From Nephrocerus scutellatus (lineage: Eukaryota > Arthropoda > Insecta > Diptera > Pipunculidae): a stretch of 64,000 nt of DNA. Position 1 is the first letter of the stretch. Each line of letters begins with the position of its first letter. The DNA lies in assembly GCA_947095585.1 (NCBI GenBank), contig OX352761.1:90516833-90580832 (forward strand), in the 5' to 3' direction. Position numbers and translations under genes: made by a program. The notes under the pieces are model-generated. The model was not told where the DNA came from and did not search any database. It worked only from the letters and a program-made list of their open reading frames with translations. Shown piece by piece: positions 21,101 to 31,429 of this stretch.

Positions 21101-22950
21101 AGTTCTACCGTAAAAGTCTACACACTTAACGCACATTATCCTGTTAAGACTATTTTGTTTACTAACATAGAATTTTGTTACAGCTATCACTTGGATAGCT
21201 TAAATTATAAAGGGGATTTTTTTGTTAAGTCGAAGTTTGTGGTTGATACAAAATTGTAAGAACATATTACCCTACGAAAATGGGTTCTATTGTACGATTG
21301 TACCCAATCTAATGATACAATTTAATTCCACTACAATCGTACCAGATTGCCACGTGTCACATGTTTTCTTTCTTGATGACCAAAGAGAGTCCCTATTGAT
21401 TTTGTACGTTCTTGCTAAAAGCAAACGCCGAGCCGGTTGTATGCTTAGCAATATTTTTGTTGTTATTATTTGGAATTAATTTCATCCCGAAGGGGTGATT
21501 TCTTTGTCCGTTCTTTGATGATTTGTCCGTACGTATGTTCGTACAAACGTATAAGTTGCTCTATAATGAAAAATAATTGTGTACATATATAGAGCGTATT
21601 TACTTTATAAAATTTCATTATACTAGAAGAATAAACCTTTGCAGGCAGTTAAAAGTTTTTCTCGTTTAGTTTTTTTTATTTTCAAAAACGTGCCTTTAAG
21701 AAAAAGAATGTGTTTCTTTTGTTAATTTATTTTGGCACGTACTGTCAAAGGTTTTCTCTTGTTGTATCTAGTTGTATACGTATTAAAAGTTAGAGAGAAG
21801 CTCCAATCGTCAGTTCGTGAACAAATTATAAATACCTCTTACGTATATCACATCACGCGAATGCAAAACTTTTCAGAAATTTAATCTTTTTGACATTTTT
21901 ATGGAGTTTGGTTTCCGCTTTTTCATTTTACTTCAGTCTTATTTGTGTGTCGGTGATGGCTGGAATGAATTTACTGGATTAAATGCAATTTTTGTATAAA
22001 GTCCAAAATTCTTTCAAATTTGTAGGTATTTTAAACTCAATTTAAAACCAAAAGCCTCCTATATACTAATTGGATTACATATCCACTCACTCACAAAGTA
22101 GTCCTTAAACGGTTATAATATATCATCAGCATACCAATGCAGTTGTCCAAAGGTGGGTCGATGGGGACTCAAGGGATTTGGAAGGTCTTGGGGATTTTTT
22201 GGAGACGGGGCCGATATTGACATCAGTGTTGAATCATCTTCCCTGAGATGAATAGCGTTGGTAGACAGTGGTTGGTTGGCAGGGTATAGGGTTGTAAGGG
22301 TTTTTTTTTTAATTAGCTGCTTCGAGGGATTTGGAGGTTCTTGAAGGGGTCTTGGAGATTTTATTCGACGGCATCGCTGAGATGAATAGTGTTGGTAGAG
22401 TTGTGGTGTTATATAGTACGGTGTTATAGATATTTTTTCTTGGCTTGGTCATGGTCAACTTACCAATGATGGCTTTAGCGTATAAGGCTTTCATGTCTTG
22501 AAGGATAGACGAGAAAATCTTATACGCGGTACTCAAAAACGTTATACCACGATAATTGCTGCACCTTGTGATTCCTCCCTTCTTATTGTGTCAAGATTTC
22601 AATCAAAAACATTTATTTTGTCCGAGCGACCACTGAAATTAACAAAAATAAAATCGTTTGTAAACGGAGTCTTAATTTTAATTCTTTGTGTTTCTTTTTA
22701 AGATGTTTGTTTGATCCCGACAGATCCGAGAGTCCATTTCCAATTGAATATATTACTGCGGAGCATTCACTTAGTTCAAAAGTTCCTCTAATTATTCTCT
22801 ATCAGGGAAGGCCAACCACAAGTATTCCTACATGCAAACCATCTCTATGACTCGTTGTCCTTTGTCATTAGTGTTCTCTTGTAAACTATATGGGTTCCAA
22901 TGTAATGCCTGAATACTGGGTCCCGACCTACTTATGCATTCATATAACCT
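18156..22950 (+). other. Host gene intron 1, left part: no other gene seen
   Basis: AT-rich. Short ORFs have no family match or splice context. A G/T-rich patch at 22150-22400 (two similar pieces ending GATGAATAG.GTTGGTAGA) distantly resembles the minisatellite at 60.4 kb. Confidence 0.4.
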
Positions 22951-22959
22951 AGAAAGATT

Positions 22960-24440
22960 TTTACATCATACATCTATACATCATACTATCTGTTCTGACT
23001 GGTGAAAGTACGATCAAACTTCTACGTGGTGGCCTCCAGTCATTATATCCAAAGAAGGAAAAGCTTAATGATCGGGCTAGTCCCTTTAAAGGAAGGTTGG
23101 CATGAGTATATTAATATATCCTGAAAAAAAACTTCGTTACGGATTCAGAAAATAGCCTCGGAATATAATACATCCAAGACCACGGCAACGAAAACGGCAG
23201 AACGATTTGAAAATTTTCTAGTGGAACGTACGCTCATTGTATACAGCTCAAGGTGCTCAGCACCTAGTTGATACCCTATTCAAATATAAAGCAAACATAA
23301 CAGCAATCCAGGAGATGTGGTGGCAACGAGTCATAAGATTGTAGATACGAAATAATTTGTTGTTGTGAATGCAAGGTTTTCGCGCAAGAATATCCATAAA
23401 GCCACCTAGATATACCACCTTTTTATAGAGCATCATCACAACCCGAACCTTATGACGAAACGAACGCACCGAAATACCAATGTCGGTGTTGTGCTCTACG
23501 ACAGACTGAATCCGAATCATATTCGAGTCAACTGTTATTTACAACTAAGAAACAAGAAACAACTATAGTCAAGCGATAGGACTCCTCTAAATGTAGGGCT
23601 GAGATGCCGCCCTAGAAGATAAATGGACCCTAGTTAAAAAGTGATCGAAACGATTGGTTTGATGATAACGTAAGATAGCTTCCTATCGGGCAATGCAATA
23701 ATCTCATAGAACGCGGACACGCGAAGTAGAATATAAAGAATATATAAAAAAAATAGTTAAATAATGAATGATAGTAGTTTGAGAGAAGAATCTCGTCTGT
23801 GAACTAGAACAGTACAGAGTGAGGACCGCACCAGGCGCGGAAGTGCTACGTCCGTGGTATGACGCAATATACACCACGTTGCACATACTACAAATACAAA
23901 GAGGATAATCTGATCGCCGATCTCAAAGACATGTTAGAGCGATGGGAAGATCTATTTTATGAGTTGCTTAATGGCCATCTAACAGAGAAATAGGAGGCTC
24001 AACCAATGACTGACCACCACATTGTGCTGCGGCCACAGGATCAGACGGCATCTCAATGGAGTCCTCTGACCTTTTAGCCACTTTACAAAAGTTGTACAGA
24101 TAATTGTTGATCGCTTATGTAAGAAATTACGATTCCGGATTCTATAATAATGAGATCTACGAGCTTTACCACGATGTCAAGATCATGAAAATAATAAAGC
24201 TCGGTAGGCTCAAATGGGCAGCAGCTCACATGACAAAGAACGTAGAATGTTCCTGCTCTGAAAGCAAAGGAACTTCCTGCTTGCAAAACCTACCAAGTAA
24301 GGACGGCATAGACCAGATAGCCCAGAGTTGAGGGATGCCAAACTGGATGACATCGACTGAATCGGGAGCGGTGGAGGGAATTTTTGCGAGAAGCCAAGTC
24401 GAACTTCGATTGCAGAGTCAAATATGATTATGATGAAGAA
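22960..24440 (+). mobile_element. RTE-like non-LTR relic, internally deleted
   Basis: The left part is homologous to the RTE-like relic at 34.8 kb: a shared leader (GATCGGGCTAGTCCCT, CCACGGCAACGAAAACGGC), then the endonuclease start (WNVR-like frame, ADTLFKYKANITAIQEMW-like, decayed) and the block FARKNIHKAT-like near 23370. The right part near 24200-24430 reads RLKWAAAHMTKN ... NWMTSTESGAVEGIFARSQ, the conserved C-terminus of RTE-type RTs. The central endonuclease and RT are largely missing. Stops in every frame. It sits in intron 1 of the host gene, same strand. Confidence 0.7.
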
Positions 24441-24994
24441 TGAATTGCAGTGAATATAATTTACTTTAGAATTTAGTACCAACTCAAATTCTTAGTGCAA
24501 CACACTAAGAACACTAAACATTAATGAAAATGGTAATTCTAAATTCAGCTTTAAAGTATGGACAATTAGACATTTAATCACAAAGTTAATACTTTATAGT
24601 TATACAAAAGCTAACTTCTCTTTTGGGCTGCGTTGGTGTGGCACCAATAGCTTTAATATGACAAAAGTTATTACAGATTTATATAAACGGTTAGGATAGT
24701 GATAAATATCGTTATACAGACTACAGAAAGATTGTATTGTTTTGATAGCGCTAACTATGTTCCTGTTCCTGTTCTGTGTGTGATCAACTGTGCTAATACA
24801 GCAAAACTTAATTTAATTACACCTCTTGTTATAAGTATTACTAATATAATAGTATACAACATTTTTTAAAAAAAAACTATATCGGTTAGTAAAACCTAAG
24901 TGTTAAGTCGAATGCGCGCGGTTATGTTATCATTTGACATAACAGTGCCTTAATTTCTTATTATTATCTTTAACCATCAGTTCATATTTTACAG

Positions 24995-25235
24995 CATAGC
25001 GTGCGTTGTTTCACTAAAGGGTTGCTATTCAAACAAACTTGGCCTAGCCAAAGTGAGAGCATCAAATAATAACAGGAAACGTTTCGCCGTCGAGTCACGA
25101 CGACATTCTTCGTCGGATGATTCACATATGTTTATCATAAAACTGCCACCAAACTTATATCACTACATGGGTCCAAAGGATGCTAGCAACCAAAGTCCTA
25201 GGAATTCAGTAGCTGACACTACTAACGGAAAAATG
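24995..25235 (+). CDS. Host gene, coding exon 2
   Basis: Acceptor TTCATATTTTACAG ends at 24994; donor ATG|GTAAGA at 25236 is strong. All 241 nt are open in the only phase compatible with both neighbours: one base completes the Ser codon from exon 1, then 80 codons from IACVVSLKGCYSNKLGLAK to VADTTNGKM. Features: the end of the signal peptide, basic motifs NRKR and SRRH that could be processing sites, a Ser/Asp run, and a hydrophobic-aromatic block FIIKLPPNLYHYMGP that looks like the most structured part. The two dibasic sites suggest, but do not prove, a cleaved precursor. Confidence 0.68.
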
Positions 25236-25263
25236 GTAAGATTTCATTAATTTATTATTTACT

Positions 25264-25485
25264 CGTACATCATGCATTAACCGCTTGATAAAATCTTGGG
25301 AAAACGGCAACCAAGCTCTCTATTCCCGCATCAATGTGATGCACAGGAATTAAAAATGCTTGCGCATCGACATCTACTCTCTCCTTCCTTGATACCTTAG
25401 TGCCCACGCTGTGCCTTGCATCATAAGGGTGGAGCGTGTGCCAACGAAAAAAAAGCATCCCATTATTAGTTATTAATGTTCTGAA
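25264..25485 (+). mobile_element. 3' tail of a CR1-like non-LTR element
   Basis: Corresponds to the last ~200 bp of the element at 49.64-50.42 kb: coding tail (WENGNQALYSRINVMHRN against WNAMPSSVFPHHYDPQ) and 3' UTR words CCCACGCTGTGCC and CATAAGGGTG. Heavily diverged; ends in an A-rich stretch (AACGAAAAAAAAGC). Lies 30 bp inside intron 2. Confidence 0.55.
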
Positions 25486-25624
25486 CATGTTTACTAACTA
25501 AGCCTTAAAAAATGCGTACGTACATCCCTTTAAATATTCGTAGACACCGAGTTGGTGCGATTCCAAAAAGTAATAACTAAAAAATTGTAAAAATATAGTT
25601 TCCTATTTTGTTAATATAAAAATG

Positions 25625-25657
25625 AAACATTTTTAGCCGGGCAACGCCTAGTGTTTC
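25625..25657 (+). repeat. End of a second inverted-repeat element, split by a SINE
   Basis: AGCCGGGCAACGCCTAGTG here and AGCTAATC just after the SINE (25966) together resemble the right end of the element at 26119-27202 (GCCGGGCAACACCGGG ... TTAGCTAGT). Confidence 0.5.
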
Positions 25658-25953
25658 GCCGTTGTGGGCTCCGTGGCTCAGTGGAAATGCGCGTGGCTAC
25701 TGAGGAGGAGGTTCGTGGTTCGAATCCCAGTAACACCAAAAGTATTTTTCACGGTGGGAAATGGGTGGCAAACGTTCCGAGAGTAATAACTTATCACGGA
25801 AAGCTTCTAAATTCGCCGTTCGGAGCAGGTCTTAAATTTGTAGGTCACTTCCATTTGTGTCAATAAATATAAATGCGCAACACAAATGGTCGCGAAAAGC
25901 TAGGCCTTGGACCGCAATGGTCTGTCGCGCCGAATATTATTATTATTATTAAA
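25658..25953 (+). mobile_element. tRNA-derived SINE, copy 2, with perfect 12-bp TSD
   Basis: 296 bp between exact direct repeats GCCTAGTGTTTC at 25646-25657 and 25954-25965. A box TGGCTCAGTGG (25674-25684), B box GGTTCGAATCC (25717-25727), then a body shared with copy 1 (CACAAATGGTCGCGAAAAG, CCTTGGACCGCAATGGTC) and an (ATT)n tail. Target duplication plus tail show L1-type retroposition, in trans, by a non-LTR element. The tail does not reveal the partner. Confidence 0.92.
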
Positions 25954-26118
25954 GCCTAGTGTTTCAGCTAATCTATGTTTATAAAAATTAGAATCCGATT
26001 GCATTCAAACTTTGCATACGGGTTTTATATCATAATAAGCATGTTTTTGTCATATTTTGGAAGTGGTCAGTCAAGTCAGAGGATCACTATACAAATTTTT
26101 TTAAAATATTATATTTTT

Positions 26119-27203
26119 ACTAGCTGAAGTGCCCGGCGTTGCTCGTGGCTTCATTACCCACCCATCGCTTTATCGCCCCCATCAGTCTCCATGACCCCCA
26201 TAAATATCCATAGCCTCCCACAAATAACCCCCTCCCATTTACTATCCACTAACCCACTCCTAACGTTTCCTCCCCACCGACCCCCTCCTAACGATCATCA
26301 ACACCCCCAACCACCGACAGCCCTCGTCATCAACACCCAAAAAACGAAAACCCACTAACGATAAATTATTTTTTATTTATAATTTCATTAATAGTTTAAT
26401 ATTCCAAAAACTGGTTTTTTCGATATATGTATGTATATAAAAATAAAATAAAATGAATTAAAATTCATAATGAATTTTGAATCTTTCTTTTTGTGAAGTT
26501 TTATTTATTTGCTATATCGATTTCGGAACTAATAAGTTAATAAATTATTATTGAATACCAACATTAAAACTAATAAACTATCAAAATTAAAATTAATATT
26601 CAAAAATAATTTATCAACTTCTAAAGATCGAATTAAGTTTAGGAATCAATCTTGCAAATAAATTAAACTTTATAATAACTATAAGAAAGATTTTGAAAAT
26701 ATATTCAAATAAAATTAATTAATTATCATTATTAATGATTTGTTTATGCGCTCGGTTTAACTACATGCAACAATTCTACTCCAATGTCAACAACGACATC
26801 GACCAACAAATACAAAAGTGGGAATACAGCGTTCAATACAGCATTTCAATAATCATAGCCAACTAAATATAGTTTTTCGTAAATTTCTTGACTATACCAA
26901 CTATGGACTATGGGTCCAAATTTTATAAGCAAACTTAGTTTTATTTAAGAAATTTATTTTGTGAATTCGAGCCAAATCGTACCATAAATACGCAAAATTG
27001 AAATATTACGTCAATAGACCGTACACATTTTTCATGTGGTTATGAATTTTCCAAAACTAAAGTCTAGAAGGAGTCTAGCTATCATGCCCAATGGCTGCAC
27101 GAAGTGCCACCGAAAAAAATATAAGATACTCACAGTTTCCTATTTTTATAAAAAGAAAAAAATATTTTATTTCGCCGGGCAACACCGGGTTTATTAGCTA
27201 GTA
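26119..27203. mobile_element. 1.08-kb element with inverted ends, family unknown
   Basis: Left end ACTAGCTGAAGTGCCCGGCG, right end GCCGGGCAACACCGGGTTT...AGCTAGT; the ends are inverted repeats of about 27 bp with mismatches. Flanks share ATTTTT (26113-26118, 27204-27209), too AT-rich to prove duplication. The inside begins with a C-rich block (CCCCCATCAGTCTCCATG etc., 26150-26350) and continues AT-rich without a coding region. Non-autonomous; transposon type undetermined. Confidence 0.55.
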
Positions 27204-27659
27204 ATTTTTAAATTTATTTTAAACTATCTTTTCCAGATTGCGATTTAGAAAGTACTTAGTTCTATTCAAACGTTGCTAAAAAAGTAACACCATTGAATCA
27301 TGCATAACTAATAAGAAATGACAAGATAACTCGTAAAAGATGCACAACCTTTATAAATTATTGCACTCAAATGCGCTGCAGTATAAAGGTGTGGGTGGTG
27401 TGTTTTCATTATCATCTTCATTTATAACTTCCAAGCCCAAGGCTCCTATCAGAGCAAACTTTTGTAGCTATAATATAAATCTACGTTGAGATTGTATGCA
27501 TATATTTTAAATCATTCTGCAGTAGGAGGAAATCGGCCAAACGGAAGTGGTAGTCGTAGTAGTAAACTACTATGAGAAAATGCAAAAAAAAATAAAAAAT
27601 AAAAAAAAAAATTAATATACATTTACTGAAGATTCCGATCCCGTCCGTAAAAGAAAGTA

Positions 27660-27907
27660 GTGTTGTGCCCACACCTCCATTTTTTAAAAATTAGATCGAT
27701 TTTCTTGCAATTTTAAACACATGTGTATCACTGATGGACAAAACTTTTTTTTAAATTGGTTGGATGTGATAGGGCCCTGAGACCCGTGTGGTGTCCATGT
27801 AAATTTTTTAAAAATTAGCCCAATTTTCTTCAAATTTTAACACATATCCATCTCCTATTAGAGAATTTACATGAAAATTTTTATGGGTTGTTTTTTTAAA
27901 GGTAGAT
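27660..27907 (+). repeat. Helitron-like element, 3' part
   Basis: Two units (ACACATGTGTATCACTGATGG and a decayed one) followed by the 3' end TTAGAGAATTTACATG, ATGGGTTGTTTTTTT. Confidence 0.65.
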
Positions 27908-28369
27908 TCGATACGGATATCGTGGAAGTATCTACGCCACATAATAAATGCTAAATAATTTTAAATTTGAATTTATATTTTTTCGGAATTTATTTACGGA
28001 AAAATGAAAAACTGAGTAAATGCAATATTTGACGTGTTGCTTTTCGGCTTTAAATATAATTTCATATAAAGACGCGGGTTGGTTTTAATTAAATGGTTAC
28101 AAATAGGACGGAATAAAAAGACAAATTTGCAAGTAAATAAAATAAATTTGGTATATTTTGTTAAAAATATTATGCTTTCATTCTTTTATTGATTTCTTTT
28201 AAAGCTTATATTTTTATCTATTACTTAGGAATTCATCTTTACTGAGAAAACTCTCGAAGCTGTTTGATAGTAATTGTGCAAAAAAAATTATAAATCTTTC
28301 TAAACTGCCAATTTTTTTTATATCGCCAATCAGTTTCAGTCAAAATTCCTGATTTTTAAATTTTAATTT
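27908..28369. other. Intron 2 sequence, nothing recognised
   Basis: AT-rich, no ORF or repeat relationship seen. Confidence 0.4.
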
Positions 28370-28987
28370 AAAATTAACTTCGCGTGCACGTGGCTGGCTG
28401 GCTGGCTGGCTGGTCAGATTTTCTGATCAATTTTTAACCCACTTCCCATAGCCCGATTTTATTGAAATTTTGCACACATGTATATTTCCGGTGACAATAC
28501 TTTCTATTAAAATTTGGAAGTGATCGAGCCCCGGGTTCGTGGGGCTCCCATACAAAATGAACCCAGCAAATGAAACGAGACATAAATGTTTTGTGCTTAA
28601 TTCAACTTACTTACTTATTTACTGAACTGTATTTTTATTGATGTCGTTTTTTGTTGTCGATATCAACTTACAGATAGAACAACAAGTTTCACAATATTCT
28701 GTCATTTGGCGTTTTCATAAATTAGTTCAGAGCAGTCAAAGAGTTCTCAAGAAAAATGCTCGTGTTTCTTATATGCTTAGAGTATGAGCGTGCTCTAAGT
28801 GCTCAGAATAAAATGATCTGAGCATTTTCAAATTTGACATCTGAGTTCATGTCTCTTTCGATTATTTTCTCCTACAATAAAAAAATAAAAAAAATAAATA
28901 ATGGCCAAGGATCGAGGGGCTCCCATATCAATTTCTGCGATTAGAGAATTTAGATGAAAATTTTTAATTTTTATGGGTGGTTTTTTT
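28370..28987 (+). mobile_element. Helitron-like element carrying an internal module
   Basis: 5' end (TTAACTTCGCGTGCACG), (GGCT)n, TCAGATTTTCTGATCA, one unit, then a 140-bp module at 28575-28713 (GACATAAATGTTTTGTGC ... GATATCAACTTACAGATAG) that recurs at 32352-32490, then a segment at 28830-28885 that recurs inverted at 32600-32670, and the 3' end ATTAGAGAATTTAGATG ... GGTGGTTTTTTT at 28987. Confidence 0.65.
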
Positions 28988-29303
28988 AAATTCTCTATAT
29001 TAACTTCGCGTGCCCGTGTGTTTGTTCGTTTGTTTGTCATGGATCTTGCGATCAATTTTTAACCCACTTCCCAAAGTTCGATTTCATTTAAACTCCGATG
29101 ACAAGACTTTCTGTTAAAATTTTGGACCCTCGGGGGTCGGGGGGCTCACATACAAACATTTTACAAAATGTACCCGATTTTCTTCAAATTTTATATACAT
29201 GGACAACACTTTTTGTAAAAATTCAAACTTTGCACACATTTTTATCTCCTTTTAGAGAATTTACATGAACATTTTTAATTTTTATGCGTTGTTTTTTTTA
29301 TAA
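28988..29303 (+). mobile_element. Short complete Helitron-like element, tandem to the previous one
   Basis: Its 5' end AAATTCTCTATATTAACTTC starts directly after the T run that ends the preceding copy. Contains a (GTTT)n tract, TTTTTAACCCACTTCCC, a compressed unit, and the 3' end TTTTAGAGAATTTACATG ... GCGTTGTTTTTTT. Confidence 0.7.
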
Positions 29304-29324
29304 TGTACACACGATAAAGGGATT

Positions 29325-29440
29325 TGCACCCTTATAGTGATTAGCACAGCGTAGGCGTTGGGAAATTAGGGAGAGGAAAATATGAGATGTCTATGCACGC
29401 GTGTCTTAAATGACTACAGATCATATAAATGCGGAAACAA
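29325..29440 (+). repeat. Dispersed repeat module, pair with 16432-16550
   Basis: GGATTTGCACCCTTATAG, CACAGCGTAGGCGTTGGG, GAGATGTCTATGCACGCG; see 16432. Confidence 0.5.
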
Positions 29441-29684
29441 AATAGATTAAGCTATTAAACAGAACGTATTATCAACGTATTGTCCATTAACTTTTTGTTC
29501 GAATATTCTTTTTTGGAGTGTAGTTTGACATTGATATTTGTATACAAAATCATACTTACTAATCGATTTATTATTCTAAAAAACACTTTTGCAAGAGTAT
29601 CAAATGCAATAAAAATCATAATAAAAAACCTGAATCACGGTAACTGACTAACAATTATTGTTTGTTACTTTTTTATCTTCCAAG

Positions 29685-30065
29685 GTATCCTTTAATTTCA
29701 ATTCAAACGGAAAACCTAGACGGATCTACCATTGGAATAAACCAGTTGTAAAAAAGATTCTTTCAAATAATCTGCGATTTTCAACCGCCGACAACTCAAT
29801 TGACAACCTTATTGACATCAAGGACATTTCTAAATGGACAAAACCATGGGAAAACGAGACCATCGAGAAGTCTAACGGCAAACCAGGTATTGGAGAGAAA
29901 AAATCACTTAAAAGAAAATCACCAAACTACTACGAAGCATCAAATTTGATCAACAAAAACAACTTCTACAAATATTTCCCTGGAAATGGCCAACCTAAAG
30001 GGTTCTATGTAATAAAAGGAAATCACAAGAAACCGTTTTACTACTATAAGAACATCGTATCTTGA
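29685..30065 (+). CDS. Host gene, coding exon 3 and stop
   Basis: Acceptor with a good pyrimidine tract (TTTTTTATCTTCCAAG|GTA) at 29684. Phase 0 joins NGKM to VSFNFNSNGKPRRIYHWNKP, and the frame stays open for 126 codons to TGA at 30063-30065. Basic and aromatic: KRKSPNYYEASN, NNFYKYFPGNGQPKGFYVIK, and a C-terminus KKPFYYYKNIVS. Two segments, NFNSNGKPRRIYHWN and FPGNGQPKGFYVIKG, share an NG-P-(R/G) pattern with flanking aromatics and may be an internal repeat. Amino-acid usage is unlike the transposon proteins nearby and there is no RT, gag or transposase signature, which supports a host origin. Confidence 0.7.
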   Translation, partial: VSFNFNSNGKPRRIYHWNKPVVKKILSNNLRFSTADNSIDNLIDIKDISKWTKPWENETIEKSNGKPGIGEKKSLKRKSPNYYEASNLINKNNFYKYFPGNGQPKGFYVIKGNHKKPFYYYKNIVS

Positions 30066-30489
30066 AGGAATTGATCATTACGATAATGAAGGTGTCAAAT
30101 TCACACACTTACTATACACAATCCATTCACATAATCTTGTAATGTGTCTATAATGATTATCTTTTTTATCAAAATGGCAATTATCAATCGAAAGTCAATC
30201 AAGCATACTTACTAATTTATGTACACTTTTGTAATTTTATACATTTTAAACTGCTTGTAGCTGCAAAAAAGCATATTTGTAAAACAATTAAATAACGAGC
30301 CTGTTTTTATATGTTAATATATTTTTGATTTTATTTATATAATTACTATTATATTATTATATAATTATTATTATAGAATTGCAAAAACGAACAAGAAAGG
30401 TTTACTCCGTGTCGAATATGTTATTAACCATACATAAGTTTATAATTATTGTAAGGTAACAGATAGAATCTTGCGTTATTAATTTTTGA

Positions 30490-30495
30490 AATAAA
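30490..30495 (+). terminator. Polyadenylation signal of the host gene
   Basis: AATAAA 425 nt after the stop, in TTTTTGAAATAAAGACTC; a plausible 3' UTR length. The UTR between is AT-rich and featureless. Confidence 0.5.
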
Positions 30496-30769
30496 GACTC
30501 ACGCAAATTTCGACTGATTAAAATAAATAACTTTTGTTAATTACTGTAAAAATGTGTTTTTAACCCTTTCAGGACAATAGTTGCTTAAAAGCAACTTCCT
30601 GTAGGACCTCATAGGAAGGACATGTGGTTCTCAAAATTTGTCAGCTGCTTACTTAGGTCTTAAATGGGACACATACCAAATTTTGTATTTTTAGCTCCAC
30701 CGGGCTAAGAGCTGTCCCGAAGAACTTTTATTTAACTTGGCTTAACCCCTGTTTGTCCATTTGTTTCGA

Positions 30770-31190
30770 GTTCTTTGAGGTCATTATAAAAAAAATTACA
30801 CACGACATAACGAGCTGAAATTTTGTGAACAGCTTAGTCTCGTATTGAGTTTCTGAGATTCCGCGTGCTACGCGTGTCGTAAGTGGAGTGTGTGTTGCGC
30901 GTTAAAGGTTTTTTTTTCGAGGTCCTTTTGACTCTAGTTTTACACGAACTCAGTCTCATGGGTCATTTGTAAGATACCGAGAGTGACGCATATCGCAAGT
31001 CGAACGTGACACTTGTGATGCGTGTAAAAAGTAGTTTTTTCGATTTTATTGAAATCATTTTTAATCAAATTTTACACGATCATAGAGCTGATTTTATAAG
31101 AAGCTCAGTCTGGGTAATTTCTAAGATCCCGCGTGTGACGTGTGTCGCGAGCCGCGTTCAGCGCGTTTAAAATCGGATATTATTTTCAGC
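30770..31190 (+). repeat. Degenerate tandem repeat, about 130-145 bp, CpG-rich blocks
   Basis: Three diverged units, each TTTTACACGA-like, AGCT(G/C)A...TTTTGTGA, GCTCAGTCT(C/G), then a CpG-rich core (GATTCCGCGTGCTACGCGTG; CCGAGAGTGACGCATATCGC; CCCGCGTGTGACGTGTGTCG) and a T run. Starts near 30797, 30941 and 31073. Stands out from the AT-rich surroundings. No coding sense. Confidence 0.6.
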
Positions 31191-31429
31191 ATAAATTTAT
31201 GCTTGTTTCGATGTCATAAAAGTGTGTACCCGAAAAACTAAGTTTTATAACATTTACTTGTTTCGTACCTGACTGTGATTAACAGTCAGACCAGTCAGAA
31301 CTGTCAGAGAGACGTAAAAATGCTTGTGGATACTTTAGCTTAGTATTTTTTTCAAAATACATTCTTTGGGACAAACAAAGGAAGAGCTACAAAAACAAAT
31401 TAAAAAGTTATATAGTGTGGGAGAGTGTT

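Noticed and set aside
25270..25488. 72-codon - strand ORF
   Set aside because: Overlaps a CR1-like 3' tail on the + strand; no independent support.
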